A stretch of DNA of 17,702 nt from JBOFLG01 sp051657745 (GCA_051657745.1 JBOFLG010000097.1:1-17702), one strand, 5' to 3'. Counted from the stretch's first letter, positions 6,564 through 13,681 are shown. Notes: generated by a model from the sequence alone, not told the origin. A program made the numbers and translations.

Positions 6564-8156
6564 ATGACGACCGCGACACCCGGGTCGGCCATCGCGCCGG
6601 TGGCGCTGCCGCCGCGCCGCCGCTGGTACGCGGTCGGCGGCGTGCTGGCCGCGGCCGGAGCGGCCGGCGTTGGGCACCTGGTGGCCGCGGCCGTGTCACC
6701 CGAGGCCTCGCCGGTGCCAGCCGTCGGGTCCACCATCATCGACATCGCGCCAGCCGCGCTCAAGGAATGGGCCATCTCGACGTTCGGGACCGCCGACAAG
6801 CCGATCCTCCTCGGGTCGGTCCTGGTGGTGGCCCTGGCCGGCGCCGGGGCGGTCGGTGTGTGTGCCCGGCGCCGCCGCACCCTCGGTCTGAGCCTGCTGG
6901 CGGCGCTGGCGCTTCTCACCTGCCTGGCCAGCGCGCTCCGACCGGCGAGCACGTCGGTCGACGTCATTCCGGGGGCACTCACCGCGGTCGCCGGGGTAGG
7001 ACTTGCGTCGTGGTTTTTCGGGTTGCTCGACCGATGGGGGCGGGCGGCATCCGACCCGACCTCGGGTGCCAGCCCCGGCCGAGGAGCCGAGGGCCGCGGC
7101 GGCGCGCAGCGTCGACAGGTGCTCACCGCGGCCGCCGGGCTCGGGGCGGTCGCAGCCACCGGCGGGACCCTGGGGCAGGTGCTTTCGCGGTCCACGGCCT
7201 CGACCACCGTGGTACTGCCGGCACCTGCCGAGGCGCTCGGCCCGCTCCCCCCGGGCGTTGACGCTGCGGTGCGCGGAGTCTCGCCGTTCCGCACCCCGGC
7301 CGTCGACTTCTACCGCATCGACACCGCACTGGTCATCCCTCGGGTCTCCACCGACGACTGGTCACTGACCATCGACGGCGATGTCGAGGCGCCGTACACG
7401 CTGACCTTCGAGCAGTTGCTGGCGCTGCCGATGGTCGAGGCCGACATCACTCTCGCCTGTGTGAGCAACGAGGTCGGCGGCCCGTACGTGGGGGCCGCCC
7501 GCTGGCTAGGCGTGCGCACTCGCGACCTCCTCGAGCGGGCCGGCGTGCGGCCCGCTGCCGACCAGGTGCTGAGCCGCTCGACCGACGGGATGACGATCTC
7601 GACGCCGATCCAAGCACTCACCGACGACCGCAATGCGCTGGTGGCGGTGGCGATGAACGGCGCGCCGCTGCCCCCACGGCACGGCTTCCCCGCGCGCCTG
7701 GTCACGCCGGGGCTGTACGGGTTCACCGGAGCGACGAAGTGGCTGACTCGGATGACGGCCACCACGTACGCCGCCGACCGCGCCTACTGGACCAAGCGCA
7801 ACTGGGCCACCGACGCACCGGTGCTCACTCAGTCCCGCATCGACACCCCGCAGGGCAACAGTCGGCGCGGGGCCGGCCGAGTGGTCATCGGCGGCGTGGC
7901 CTGGGCACAGCAGCGTGGCGTTGCCCGGGTCGAGGTGCGGGTTGATGGTGGGCGCTGGCAGGAGGCCCGGCTCGGACCCGATGCCGGCATCGACTACTGG
8001 CGGCAGTGGTACCTACCGTGGGATGCCGTGCCCGGTCAGCACGAGTTGACAGTGCGGGCCACCGACGCCACCGGGGCGACCCAACCCGAACGGCGCACCG
8101 ACCCATTCCCATCCGGCGCCACCGGCTGGCACCGCATTGTCGTCACCGTGGACTGA
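6564..8156 (+). CDS. Membrane-anchored molybdopterin-dependent oxidoreductase (sulfite oxidase fold)
   Basis: The 530-residue protein starts at ATG 6564; upstream frame runs into the divergent gene and is not coding. Hydrophobic helices lie at about 22-45, 82-100, 107-125 and 135-155. A fifth one follows RRQ at about 183-206, anchoring an outward catalytic part. The molybdopterin domain starts near 235 (VSPFRTPAVDFYRIDTALVIP). The probable molybdenum-ligand cysteine is C299 in ITLACVSNEVGG, and the C-terminal 110 residues (RVVIGGVAWAQQRGVARVEV) match the Mo-co dimerisation domain. The fold is that of sulfite oxidase and YedY. The natural substrate is unknown. No haem domain is fused, so the electron acceptor is separate. 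It is divergent from the small membrane protein at 6451. Confidence 0.88.
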   Translation: MTTATPGSAIAPVALPPRRRWYAVGGVLAAAGAAGVGHLVAAAVSPEASPVPAVGSTIIDIAPAALKEWAISTFGTADKPILLGSVLVVALAGAGAVGVCARRRRTLGLSLLAALALLTCLASALRPASTSVDVIPGALTAVAGVGLASWFFGLLDRWGRAASDPTSGASPGRGAEGRGGAQRRQVLTAAAGLGAVAATGGTLGQVLSRSTASTTVVLPAPAEALGPLPPGVDAAVRGVSPFRTPAVDFYRIDTALVIPRVSTDDWSLTIDGDVEAPYTLTFEQLLALPMVEADITLACVSNEVGGPYVGAARWLGVRTRDLLERAGVRPAADQVLSRSTDGMTISTPIQALTDDRNALVAVAMNGAPLPPRHGFPARLVTPGLYGFTGATKWLTRMTATTYAADRAYWTKRNWATDAPVLTQSRIDTPQGNSRRGAGRVVIGGVAWAQQRGVARVEVRVDGGRWQEARLGPDAGIDYWRQWYLPWDAVPGQHELTVRATDATGATQPERRTDPFPSGATGWHRIVVTVD

Positions 8157-8193
8157 GCCCAGCGAGGAGTTGAGCCGCCACACGCACGAGGGC

Positions 8194-8211
8194 CTCGGCG
8201 TGCGCGCCGAG
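8194..8211. terminator. Weak hairpin between convergent genes
   Basis: CTCGGCG-TGCG-CGCCGAG is a perfect 7-bp stem with a 4-nt loop, located between the stops of the oxidoreductase (8156) and the sterol carrier protein (8241). There is no U-tract, so its role in ending either transcript is uncertain. Confidence 0.35.
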
Positions 8212-8240
8212 CAGGCGGTGGCCCGGCCCACCCGAGTGCG

Positions 8241-8624
8241 TCATCCGGCGGTGTTCTCGGGGGCGGTCAGCGGGATCAGCGCGGAGAGGTCCGCGCGGAC
8301 CCCGCTGGTGCGGAGGCCGCCACTGACCACCGCGTCGGCCCAGGTGGTGGCGCCGGTCACGAGTGCGAGCCAGGTGTGCGGGTCGGTCTCGACGACGTTC
8401 GGGGGCGTACCGCGGGTGTGAGTGGGCCCGGCGAGGCACTGCACCGCACCGAACGGCGGGACCCGGACCTCGACGCTGCGGCCGGGCGCGCGGTCGGCAA
8501 GCTCAGCCAGGGTGTGGCGCACGGCGGTGGCCGTGGTGGTGCGGTCGGCGGATGCCGGGTCGGCGCGCCATGCGTCCAGAGCGGCTCGACCGAGATCGGG
8601 TTCGGTGCGGCGGCGTGGCGGCAT
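8241..8624 (-). CDS. Sterol carrier family protein linked to purF
   Basis: A 127-residue protein matching the actinobacterial family annotated as sterol carrier family protein. It opens MPPRRRTEPDLGRAALDAW, contains the characteristic SVEVRVPPFGAVQCLAGPTH and HTRGTPPNVVETDPHTWLAL segments, and ends with VRADLSALIPL. The fold resembles SCP2, but a sterol ligand has not been shown for this bacterial family as far as I know. In streptomycetes the gene sits between purL and purF. Here it lies 1.8 kb upstream of purF, with a plus-strand oxidoreductase in between. TACGCT at 8636-8631 lies 6 nt before the ATG, suggesting a leaderless message. Function in purine metabolism is suggested only by linkage. 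Confidence 0.85.
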   Translation of the reverse strand: MPPRRRTEPDLGRAALDAWRADPASADRTTTATAVRHTLAELADRAPGRSVEVRVPPFGAVQCLAGPTHTRGTPPNVVETDPHTWLALVTGATTWADAVVSGGLRTSGVRADLSALIPLTAPENTAG

Positions 8625-8725
8625 ACCCCGAGCGTAGTGAGCCCCGCCGGCCGACGGCAGCTGGGCCGTGGCGCGCCCGCCGCGTGCGTTTCACCACGAT
8701 CTACGACAGCTGCTATGAGCGAGAA

Positions 8726-8757
8726 TCTTCGGTGTGGTGTTCACACCACACCGGAGA
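8726..8757. repeat. Inverted repeat 1 (15-bp stem)
   Basis: CGGTGTGGTGT and its exact complement flank a 2-nt centre (8730-8753). The stem extends to 15 pairs with one G-U. It could be a palindromic operator or an RNA hairpin. It lies only 3 nt from the second inverted repeat. Confidence 0.8.
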
Positions 8758-8760
8758 AGA

Positions 8761-8790
8761 AACAATGGTGGTGCAAGCACCACCATTGTT
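8761..8790. repeat. Inverted repeat 2 (13-bp perfect stem)
   Basis: AACAATGGTGGTG, CAAG, CACCACCATTGTT: 13 perfect pairs with a 4-nt loop. On the minus strand the stem is followed by TCTTCTCC, so it resembles an intrinsic terminator facing the sterol carrier gene. On the plus strand CGAAATAT follows. Confidence 0.85.
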
Positions 8791-8947
8791 CGAAATATGC
8801 CGTATTGACTCGCCACCTCAATAGCGTGAGAAGTCCCTCGCTGCCGCGGCACGCAGTGCGAAGATTGGATCTGCGGGTGGACGTGAGAACTGATTGGGAT
8901 GCGGGAAGGGTTGACGGCCTTGGCGCGCTGCTGTTGACTCTGTCGAC

Positions 8948-10102
8948 ATGCCCTCTCGCATAGCAACCGTTCTTGCCGCTGCTGGCATGCTGGTCGCCCT
9001 TTCCGGGTGCCAGCCAACCGGCCCGATCACGGTGTCGATGAGCCAGGAGCCTTCCGCCAGTCCATCGGTGTCGATGTCACCCGAAGCAGTCGCCACTCCC
9101 GAGCCAAGCGCGTCGTCCAGCGAGTCGTCAGTTCCGACCGCGCCGAAAGCCGCTGCCCCGGTGACGGCACCGAAGGCGGCCGCGCAGATGGAGCCGCCAG
9201 CACCAGCCGCACCGATGGCTCCAGCGGCCCCGCCGGCCGCAGCGGGTCCAGCGGGCCCGATCACCGGCGCGGGCGCGCCAGGAGCGCCACGGGTATTCAT
9301 GGCCCCCCACGGCGCGAACCAACTCGCCGCCGACAGTGGGCTCGACTCGCAGTGGACGTTCGTCCGGGAGAACCTCGACGGTATCTGGGGCAACGCCACC
9401 GGGTTGAGCCGGGACGAGCAGATCCAACTCTTCAAAAAGGTCACCACCCGGAATGTCATCACCGAGGTCGGGCTCGGTGAGCCCGGCACGGTCAACGTGG
9501 CGGGAGACTGGGGTGCGACCGGTGATTATGGCTGGCTCGAGGAGGGCATCGGTTCGAAGATCAACCGCCAGGGGATCGCTTTCTACACCGATGACCCCGC
9601 CCGGTGGAGCGGGCGCTCCATTGCCGAGGCGAAACAGAAGTACATCACAAACCCGAAGAACCCTCTCGAGCGCTATGACGCCGTCTACACCGGGTGGAAC
9701 ACGCAGAACTTTGGCCCTAACAAGCCGGCCATGACGCCTGAATCAAATGCGGCAATCTCCCAGGCCGACGGCATGTTCGTGGAATGCAACAACGACCACT
9801 GCGCGCCTGGAACCGGCCTCGGCGACGAACTCCGTAAGGCAATCAAGATCAACCGCGACGCCAACAAACCATTCATTTGGTTCACCGCACCGGCGGATGC
9901 TGCCGATAGCGGTTCCGGGTTCCTCAAGAACTTCCAGGAGTCCTACAACGCACTGCGCGCCGAGGGCCTGTGGCGGGAGAACGACGTCGTGATGATCATC
10001 AACTACGAGGGCAAGTACCCCGCCGTTCCCGAGACGGTCAACGGGCAGCCCGCAGACACCATCACTGGCACCCTCAAGTGGGCTCTCGAGCAGAACTGGT
10101 GA
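8948..10102 (+). CDS. Putative lipoprotein with unrecognised, probably barrel-like domain
   Basis: The 384-residue product starts with a lipoprotein signal peptide whose lipobox LSGC ends at C21, so it should be exported and lipid-anchored outside the membrane. Residues 22-114 are a low-complexity Ala/Pro/Ser linker. The remaining 270 residues form one globular domain I do not recognise. It contains about eight strand-like segments spaced along the chain (VFMAPHGAN, GIWGNATG, NVITEVG, GIAFYTDDP, AVYTGWN, GMFVECN, KPFIWFTAP, DVVMIINYEG), a pattern typical of TIM barrels such as glycosidases. The acidic and aromatic strand ends would suit sugar binding. Two cysteines in VECNNDHCAPG may form a disulfide. 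Codons in this half are more AT-rich than in neighbours, hinting at transfer. A terminator follows. Confidence 0.7.
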   Translation: MPSRIATVLAAAGMLVALSGCQPTGPITVSMSQEPSASPSVSMSPEAVATPEPSASSSESSVPTAPKAAAPVTAPKAAAQMEPPAPAAPMAPAAPPAAAGPAGPITGAGAPGAPRVFMAPHGANQLAADSGLDSQWTFVRENLDGIWGNATGLSRDEQIQLFKKVTTRNVITEVGLGEPGTVNVAGDWGATGDYGWLEEGIGSKINRQGIAFYTDDPARWSGRSIAEAKQKYITNPKNPLERYDAVYTGWNTQNFGPNKPAMTPESNAAISQADGMFVECNNDHCAPGTGLGDELRKAIKINRDANKPFIWFTAPADAADSGSGFLKNFQESYNALRAEGLWRENDVVMIINYEGKYPAVPETVNGQPADTITGTLKWALEQNW

Positions 10103-10135
10103 CCCGCAGTACCCCGCTGTGACCCCAGCACCACA

Positions 10136-10179
10136 ACGAATCCCCCACTCGGGCAGCCACGCCCGGTGGGGGATTTCGT
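10136..10179 (+). terminator. Intrinsic terminator after the lipoprotein gene
   Basis: ACGAATCCCCCAC pairs with GTGGGGGATTTCGT with one bulged A. Inside it CGGGC pairs with GCCCG around a 6-nt loop. It lies 34 nt after the lipoprotein stop. The tail TTTCGTCGT is short in U, as is common in high-GC genomes. Confidence 0.8.
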
Positions 10180-10207
10180 CGTGGCTGACGCGTCTCGCGC
10201 TGGACTC

Positions 10208-11023
10208 ATGACATCTGAACCAGACATCGTGTTCGAGCGTGATGGTTCGCTGGTGACCGTCGTTGTCGATGGCCAGCCGCAGTCAGCGGTCGACCTCACC
10301 GACCCGCAGCGGCTCGACTTCGAGTACGTGCAGCACCTCGCGATGTGCATCGACGCACTCACGCCACCGGGCGTCATCCGGGTCACCCACGTCGGCGGCG
10401 CCGGGCTGACGCTGGCCCGGTGGGTCGCCCATACGCGGCCCGGGTCGCCGCAGGTGGTCCTCGAGCCGGATGCCGCACTCACCGAGTTCGTGCGCGCTGA
10501 GCTTCCCCTCCCGCGCCGGCATCGCATCCGGGTCCGCGCAGTGTCGGGCGAGACCGGCATCCGCGACCTGAACGACGGGTCGGCCGACCTCATCGTTGTC
10601 GATGCGTACTCCGGTGGCCGAGTGCCCGCCGAGTTGACCACGGTGGAGTGGTTCGCCCAGGTTCGCCGGGTAATGGCGCCGGGTGGTCTGGCGCTCGCCA
10701 ACCTCGCCGACCAGCCAGGGCTGCGCTACACGGCGCGGGTCGCGGCCAGCGCCCGTGCGGTGCTGGGGCACGTCGCGCTGGTCGGGCTGCACGAGGTGCT
10801 CAAGAACAGACGGTTCGGCAACGTCGTCCTCGTAGCCTCCGCCGGCCCGCTCGACCTGTACCGGCTACGCCGAGCCGCAGCCAGCGCGGTGCTGCCAACC
10901 GGCGTGCTGTCCTCGCCGGATCTCGACCGCCGGCACCCCGGCATCCGCCCGTTCACCGCTGCGGATGACGACCGCGCGCAGTCACCAGACCCGCCGGCAC
11001 GCGACTCCTGGCGCCGCCGCTGA
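10208..11023 (+). CDS. Spermidine-synthase-like methyltransferase-fold protein
   Basis: The 271-residue protein from ATG 10208 has the Rossmann fold of the spermidine synthase / SAM-dependent methyltransferase group. A glycine-rich nucleotide loop (VTHVGGAGLTLARW, about 59-72) is followed by the acidic end of strand 2 (VVLEPDAAL, about 82-90) and the catalytic-type block ADLIVVDAYSGGRVPAELTT near 128-147. No membrane helices are present, unlike the fused MFS/spermidine synthases. The C-terminal 30 residues are polar and probably disordered. True polyamine aminopropyltransferase activity is uncertain; many actinobacterial members are of unknown substrate. The start at 10208 is chosen because the earlier in-frame ATG at 10166 lies inside the terminator stem. 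No clear ribosome binding site is seen. Confidence 0.75.
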   Translation: MTSEPDIVFERDGSLVTVVVDGQPQSAVDLTDPQRLDFEYVQHLAMCIDALTPPGVIRVTHVGGAGLTLARWVAHTRPGSPQVVLEPDAALTEFVRAELPLPRRHRIRVRAVSGETGIRDLNDGSADLIVVDAYSGGRVPAELTTVEWFAQVRRVMAPGGLALANLADQPGLRYTARVAASARAVLGHVALVGLHEVLKNRRFGNVVLVASAGPLDLYRLRRAAASAVLPTGVLSSPDLDRRHPGIRPFTAADDDRAQSPDPPARDSWRRR

Positions 11024-11129
11024 GCGCAACCGAACCTGCTCGCCGCCGCTGAGTCACCGCACTGAATCGGGCTCGCGCTGAGCGAAACCGAGCCCGCTGG
11101 CCACACCGGCTCGCCGCCGCTGAGCCACC
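11011..11129. repeat. Cluster of degenerate GCTGAG repeats after the spermidine-synthase-like gene
   Basis: Four CTGAG-centred units lie at 11020, 11049, 11078 and 11120. Units 1 and 3 share CGCTGAGCGMAACCGA (11018 and 11076), and units 2 and 4 share CTCGCCGCCGCTGAG (11039 and 11110). CGGGCTCG (11068-11075) pairs with CGAGCCCG (11089-11096), so unit 3 can form a hairpin that may end the upstream transcript. Confidence 0.6.
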
Positions 11130-11222
11130 ACGGACTAGGGTGCGACCGCACCGAGGGAATGGCGGTCCGACCTCGCTGGTTGCCGACTGCACGGCCTCCT
11201 GAACTCAGCGAGAGGAACTTTC

Positions 11223-12074
11223 GTGACATCAACGGTCACCCTCGGCAGCGACCTCACGGTCAACCGGCTTGGCTACGGCGCGATGCGCGTCACCGGACCG
11301 GGGGTGTGGGGGCCACCACCGGACCACGATGAGGCGATTCGAGTGCTCCGGCGGGCCCGCGAACTCGGCGTGACGTTCATCGACACCGCCGACTCCTACG
11401 GGCCGTACATCAGTGAGGACCTGATCCGCGAGGCACTGCACGACGGCTCCGGGTACGGCGACGTCGTGGTCGCGACCAAGGGCGGGCTGACCCGGCACGG
11501 CCCGGGGGTCTGGATGCCGGTCGGCCGGCCCGAGTACCTGCGCCAGTGCCTGCTGATGTCGCTGCGCCGGCTGGGTCTGGAGCAGATCCCGCTGTGGCAG
11601 CTGCATCGGATCGACCCGAGCGTGCCGCGGGAGGAGCAGTTCGGCGTGCTGCAGGAGTTCGTGGACGAGGGCCTGGCCGCCCACGTGGGCCTGTCCGAGG
11701 TCACCGTCGAGGAGATCGAGGCAGCGCGCGCGGCCGGGCTCACCATCGCCAGCGTGCAGAACCTCTACAACCTGACCAACCGGCAGTCCGAGGCAGTGCT
11801 CGACTACTGCACCGAGCACGGCATCGCGTTCATCCCGTGGTTCCCGGTCGCCGCCGGCGACCTTGCGCGCCCCGGCGGACCGCTCGACGAGGTGCTGTCG
11901 CACCATGACGGGGCAACGCCAGCCCAGTTGGCGCTGGCCTGGCTGCTGCGCCGCTCCCCCGTCGTCCTGCCGATCCCTGGCACCTCCTCCCTCGCCCATC
12001 TCGAGGAGAACGTCGCCGCGTCCGAGCTCTCGCTGAGCGACGAGGATGACGACCGGCTCACCGCCGCCGGGTAG
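11223..12074 (+). CDS. Aldo/keto reductase
   Basis: The 283-residue enzyme starts at GTG 11223 with a GAGAGGA ribosome binding site upstream. Aldo/keto reductases reduce carbonyls with NADPH in a TIM barrel. The catalytic tetrad is complete: D54 and Y59 in FIDTADSYG, K86 in VVVATKGG, and H128 in LWQLHRID. The C-terminal PIPGTSSLAHLEENV segment matches the NADPH-binding loop. NLYNLTNRQSEAVLDYCTEHGI lines the substrate side. The substrate is not predictable. The gene stands alone between the repeat cluster and a convergent toxin-antitoxin pair whose stop is only 14 bp away. A 12-bp palindrome GTAGCGCGCTAC lies at 12081-12092 between the two stops. Confidence 0.93.
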   Translation: MTSTVTLGSDLTVNRLGYGAMRVTGPGVWGPPPDHDEAIRVLRRARELGVTFIDTADSYGPYISEDLIREALHDGSGYGDVVVATKGGLTRHGPGVWMPVGRPEYLRQCLLMSLRRLGLEQIPLWQLHRIDPSVPREEQFGVLQEFVDEGLAAHVGLSEVTVEEIEAARAAGLTIASVQNLYNLTNRQSEAVLDYCTEHGIAFIPWFPVAAGDLARPGGPLDEVLSHHDGATPAQLALAWLLRRSPVVLPIPGTSSLAHLEENVAASELSLSDEDDDRLTAAG

Positions 12075-12088
12075 GAACCAGTAGCGCG

Positions 12089-12472
12089 CTACCAGACGGC
12101 CAGGTCGATGTGGCCGGCGATGGTCTCGTCCTTCGTCACCAGTCGACTGTTCGCGGCGAGGCAGTCGGCGACGATCAACCGGTCGAATGGGTCACGCGTC
12201 CAGGTCACACCCGCCGCCGCGCTCACGACCGCGTCGAAGGACTGGTCCGAGATGGTGAGCGGCAGACGGGTCATGAGGTCCCCGATGATCTCGGCTCCAC
12301 CCACGCTCAGTCGGCCGATCTCATGCAGGTAGGTGAGTTCGAGCCGCACCATCGGCGAGACCACCAACTCGTCGTGAGAGACCACGTCCACAGCCCCAGC
12401 GCTCAGCCGTTCGACATCCCCCGTGAACAGCCACACGACCACATGGGTGTCGAGCCGAGCTATGCCCGCCAT
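12089..12472 (-). CDS. PIN-domain toxin of a type II toxin-antitoxin pair
   Basis: A 127-residue PIN-domain protein with the conserved acidic set D8 (RLDTHVVVWL), E45 (VRLELTYL), D97 (RDPFDRLIVA) and D115 (VTKDETI). This is the class that begins with LDTHVVVWLF and pairs with Phd/YefM antitoxins. It is expected to be an endoribonuclease. The ATG at 12472 lies inside the antitoxin gene and the two frames overlap by 13 nt, so they are translationally coupled. The frame is intact. It differs clearly from the VapC at 977, so the two pairs are not recent duplicates. The RNA target is unknown. Confidence 0.88.
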   Translation of the reverse strand: MAGIARLDTHVVVWLFTGDVERLSAGAVDVVSHDELVVSPMVRLELTYLHEIGRLSVGGAEIIGDLMTRLPLTISDQSFDAVVSAAAGVTWTRDPFDRLIVADCLAANSRLVTKDETIAGHIDLAVW

Positions 12473-12684
12473 TCGCCGGACCAGTCGAGGTGCACGAAGT
12501 CTTCGCTGTCACCGACGACGATGTCCGGCCGGCGGACGAGTCGGCCCAACCGGTCCGTCGGCTCGTCGGGCACAATCCGCAACCGACGTCCGTGGCGCTC
12601 GATCTCGACGGGCTCACCGGTGGCGAGCACCTCATCGAGAATGCGGTAGACGTTCTGCCGCAGTGCCGAGGCTGTCACGATCAT
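12460..12684 (-). CDS. Phd/YefM-family antitoxin
   Basis: A 74-residue protein starting MIVTASALRQNVYRILDEVL and continuing ATGEPVEIERHGRRLRIVP. This matches the N-terminal DNA-binding fold of Phd/YefM antitoxins. The C-terminal 30 residues (RRPDIVVGDSEDFVHLDWSGEW) are the expected toxin-binding tail. It precedes and overlaps the PIN toxin by 13 nt. The reading frame stays open far upstream, but that part opposes the dehydratase gene and is shadow; the ATG at 12684 starts the recognisable domain. TAGAGT at 12697-12692 lies 7 nt before the ATG, which suggests a leaderless message. It should repress its own promoter with the toxin. Confidence 0.88.
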   Translation of the reverse strand: MIVTASALRQNVYRILDEVLATGEPVEIERHGRRLRIVPDEPTDRLGRLVRRPDIVVGDSEDFVHLDWSGEWRA

Positions 12685-12691
12685 GCGGGTG

Positions 12692-12729
12692 ACTCTAGCA
12701 CGTACGTCTCGGCGTTGTGCGTACGTACG
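12692..12729 (-). promoter_or_regulatory. Promoter and paired palindromes of the Phd/PIN operon
   Basis: TAGAGT (12697-12692, minus strand) is a -10-like hexamer 7 nt from the antitoxin ATG. Upstream of it lie two copies of a self-complementary motif, ACGTACGT (12700-12707) and CGTACGTACG (12720-12729), with centres 21 bp apart, or about two helical turns. They are good candidates for the antitoxin operator. The whole site fits in the 49-bp gap behind the dehydratase stop. Confidence 0.5.
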
Positions 12730-12733
12730 GACG

Positions 12734-13681
12734 CTATGACACGGCGAGGGTCGCCGGGTCGGCGTTGGCGCCGCAGACCACCACACAGACCCGCTCACCG
12801 GCATCCGGCACGACCGTCCCGGTGAGCAGCGCGGCGAGCGCGGTGGCGCCGCCCGGTTCAGCCGCGACCCGCACCTCCCGCCAGAGCCACTGGCGGGCGG
12901 CCTCGATAGCGGGGTCGTCGACAAGTACCGACTGCAGGCCGGTACGGCATGCGACCTCGAATCCGATCGACCCGGCGGTACTTGCCCCGAGGGAGTCACT
13001 GGCGATACCCGATGGGTGCGTGAGAGCTGGACTGCCCTGTGCCAGAGCGGTATTCAATGCGGCACAGCCCGCCGGCTCGACCGCGACCACCGAGGTCGCC
13101 GATCCGTGGAACCAGGTGGCGATACCGGCCACGAGCCCACCGCCCCCGACCGCGACGAGCACCGTGTCGGGCCGCACCTGGCCGTCGAGTTCGAGACCGA
13201 CCGTGCCCTGCCCGGCCACCGTCGCGGAGGTGTCGTAGGCGTGCACGGCCAGCGCGCCTGGCGCGGCGGCATCCGCCGCACTGGCCGCGAGCGCGTCGGC
13301 GTATCGCGCACCCACCTGCACGACCTCGGCACCACGGCCTCGGATTCCGTCGACCTTGACCGGCGGGGCTGATTCGGGCACGAACACCCGAACCGGGATG
13401 CCGAGCTCGCGGCCCACGTAGGCCACGGCCAGCCCATGGTTACCGCCGGATGCCGCAACCAACAGCGCCGGCGGCTCGGCCACCGACAGCACCGAGGTGA
13501 ACGCACCGCGCGGCTTGAACGACCCGGTGTGCTGGAACAACTCGAGTTTGAGGGTGACCCGCTGGCCACCCGGCAGCGTGACGTCGAGCACCGGGGTGCG
13601 GCGAACCCGGCCGGCGATCAGGTGCATCGCCCGGGTGATGTCGTCGCCGGTTACCACGGGCACGCTCCCGACGCCCGTCAT
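12734..13681 (-). CDS. Threonine/serine dehydratase-like PLP enzyme
   Basis: A 315-residue fold type II PLP enzyme. The lysine that binds PLP is K56 in HTGSFKPRGAF. The substrate loop is ASGGNHGLAVAYVG at about 77-90, and the phosphate-binding glycine loop is AVGGGGLVAGIATW near 175-188. Such enzymes deaminate threonine or serine to 2-ketobutyrate or pyruvate. No C-terminal ACT regulatory domain is present, so it is of the short, catabolic or unregulated type; a serine racemase or related activity cannot be excluded. The ATG at 13681 shares one base with the purL stop (TGATG), so translation is coupled to purL. An upstream ATG at 13723 lies inside purL and is rejected. A 49-bp gap separates its stop from the downstream antitoxin. 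Confidence 0.87.
   Translation of the reverse strand: MTGVGSVPVVTGDDITRAMHLIAGRVRRTPVLDVTLPGGQRVTLKLELFQHTGSFKPRGAFTSVLSVAEPPALLVAASGGNHGLAVAYVGRELGIPVRVFVPESAPPVKVDGIRGRGAEVVQVGARYADALAASAADAAAPGALAVHAYDTSATVAGQGTVGLELDGQVRPDTVLVAVGGGGLVAGIATWFHGSATSVVAVEPAGCAALNTALAQGSPALTHPSGIASDSLGASTAGSIGFEVACRTGLQSVLVDDPAIEAARQWLWREVRVAAEPGGATALAALLTGTVVPDAGERVCVVVCGANADPATLAVS

Larger units (their letters stand above)
8625..8947. other. Gene-free divergent region, 323 bp
   Basis: No convincing gene is present. The region carries two strong adjacent inverted repeats at 8726-8757 and 8761-8790 and is less GC-rich there than its surroundings. A -10-like TACGCT serves the sterol carrier gene at 8631-8636. 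TTGACG at 8911-8916, 17 nt before TTGACT at 8934-8939, is a weak promoter candidate for the lipoprotein at 8948. Confidence 0.6.

Noticed and set aside
6474..7294. Long minus-strand frame continuing upstream of the small membrane protein
   Set aside because: It is low-complexity Ala/Pro/Ser/Thr sequence lying antiparallel to the well-supported oxidoreductase gene. Only the part below about 6472 has membrane-protein character.
8715..8963. Short plus-strand frame starting MSENLRCGVHTTPEKKQWWC and continuing KHHHC, resembling a Cys/His leader peptide or zinc site
   Set aside because: The Trp and His runs are a by-product of the TGGTGG/CACCAC inverted repeat. There is no ribosome binding site, and the frame runs on into the lipoprotein gene.
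12685..12999. Upstream extension of the antitoxin frame
   Set aside because: It overlaps the dehydratase gene on the same strand in another frame, and the recognisable antitoxin domain starts exactly at ATG 12684.
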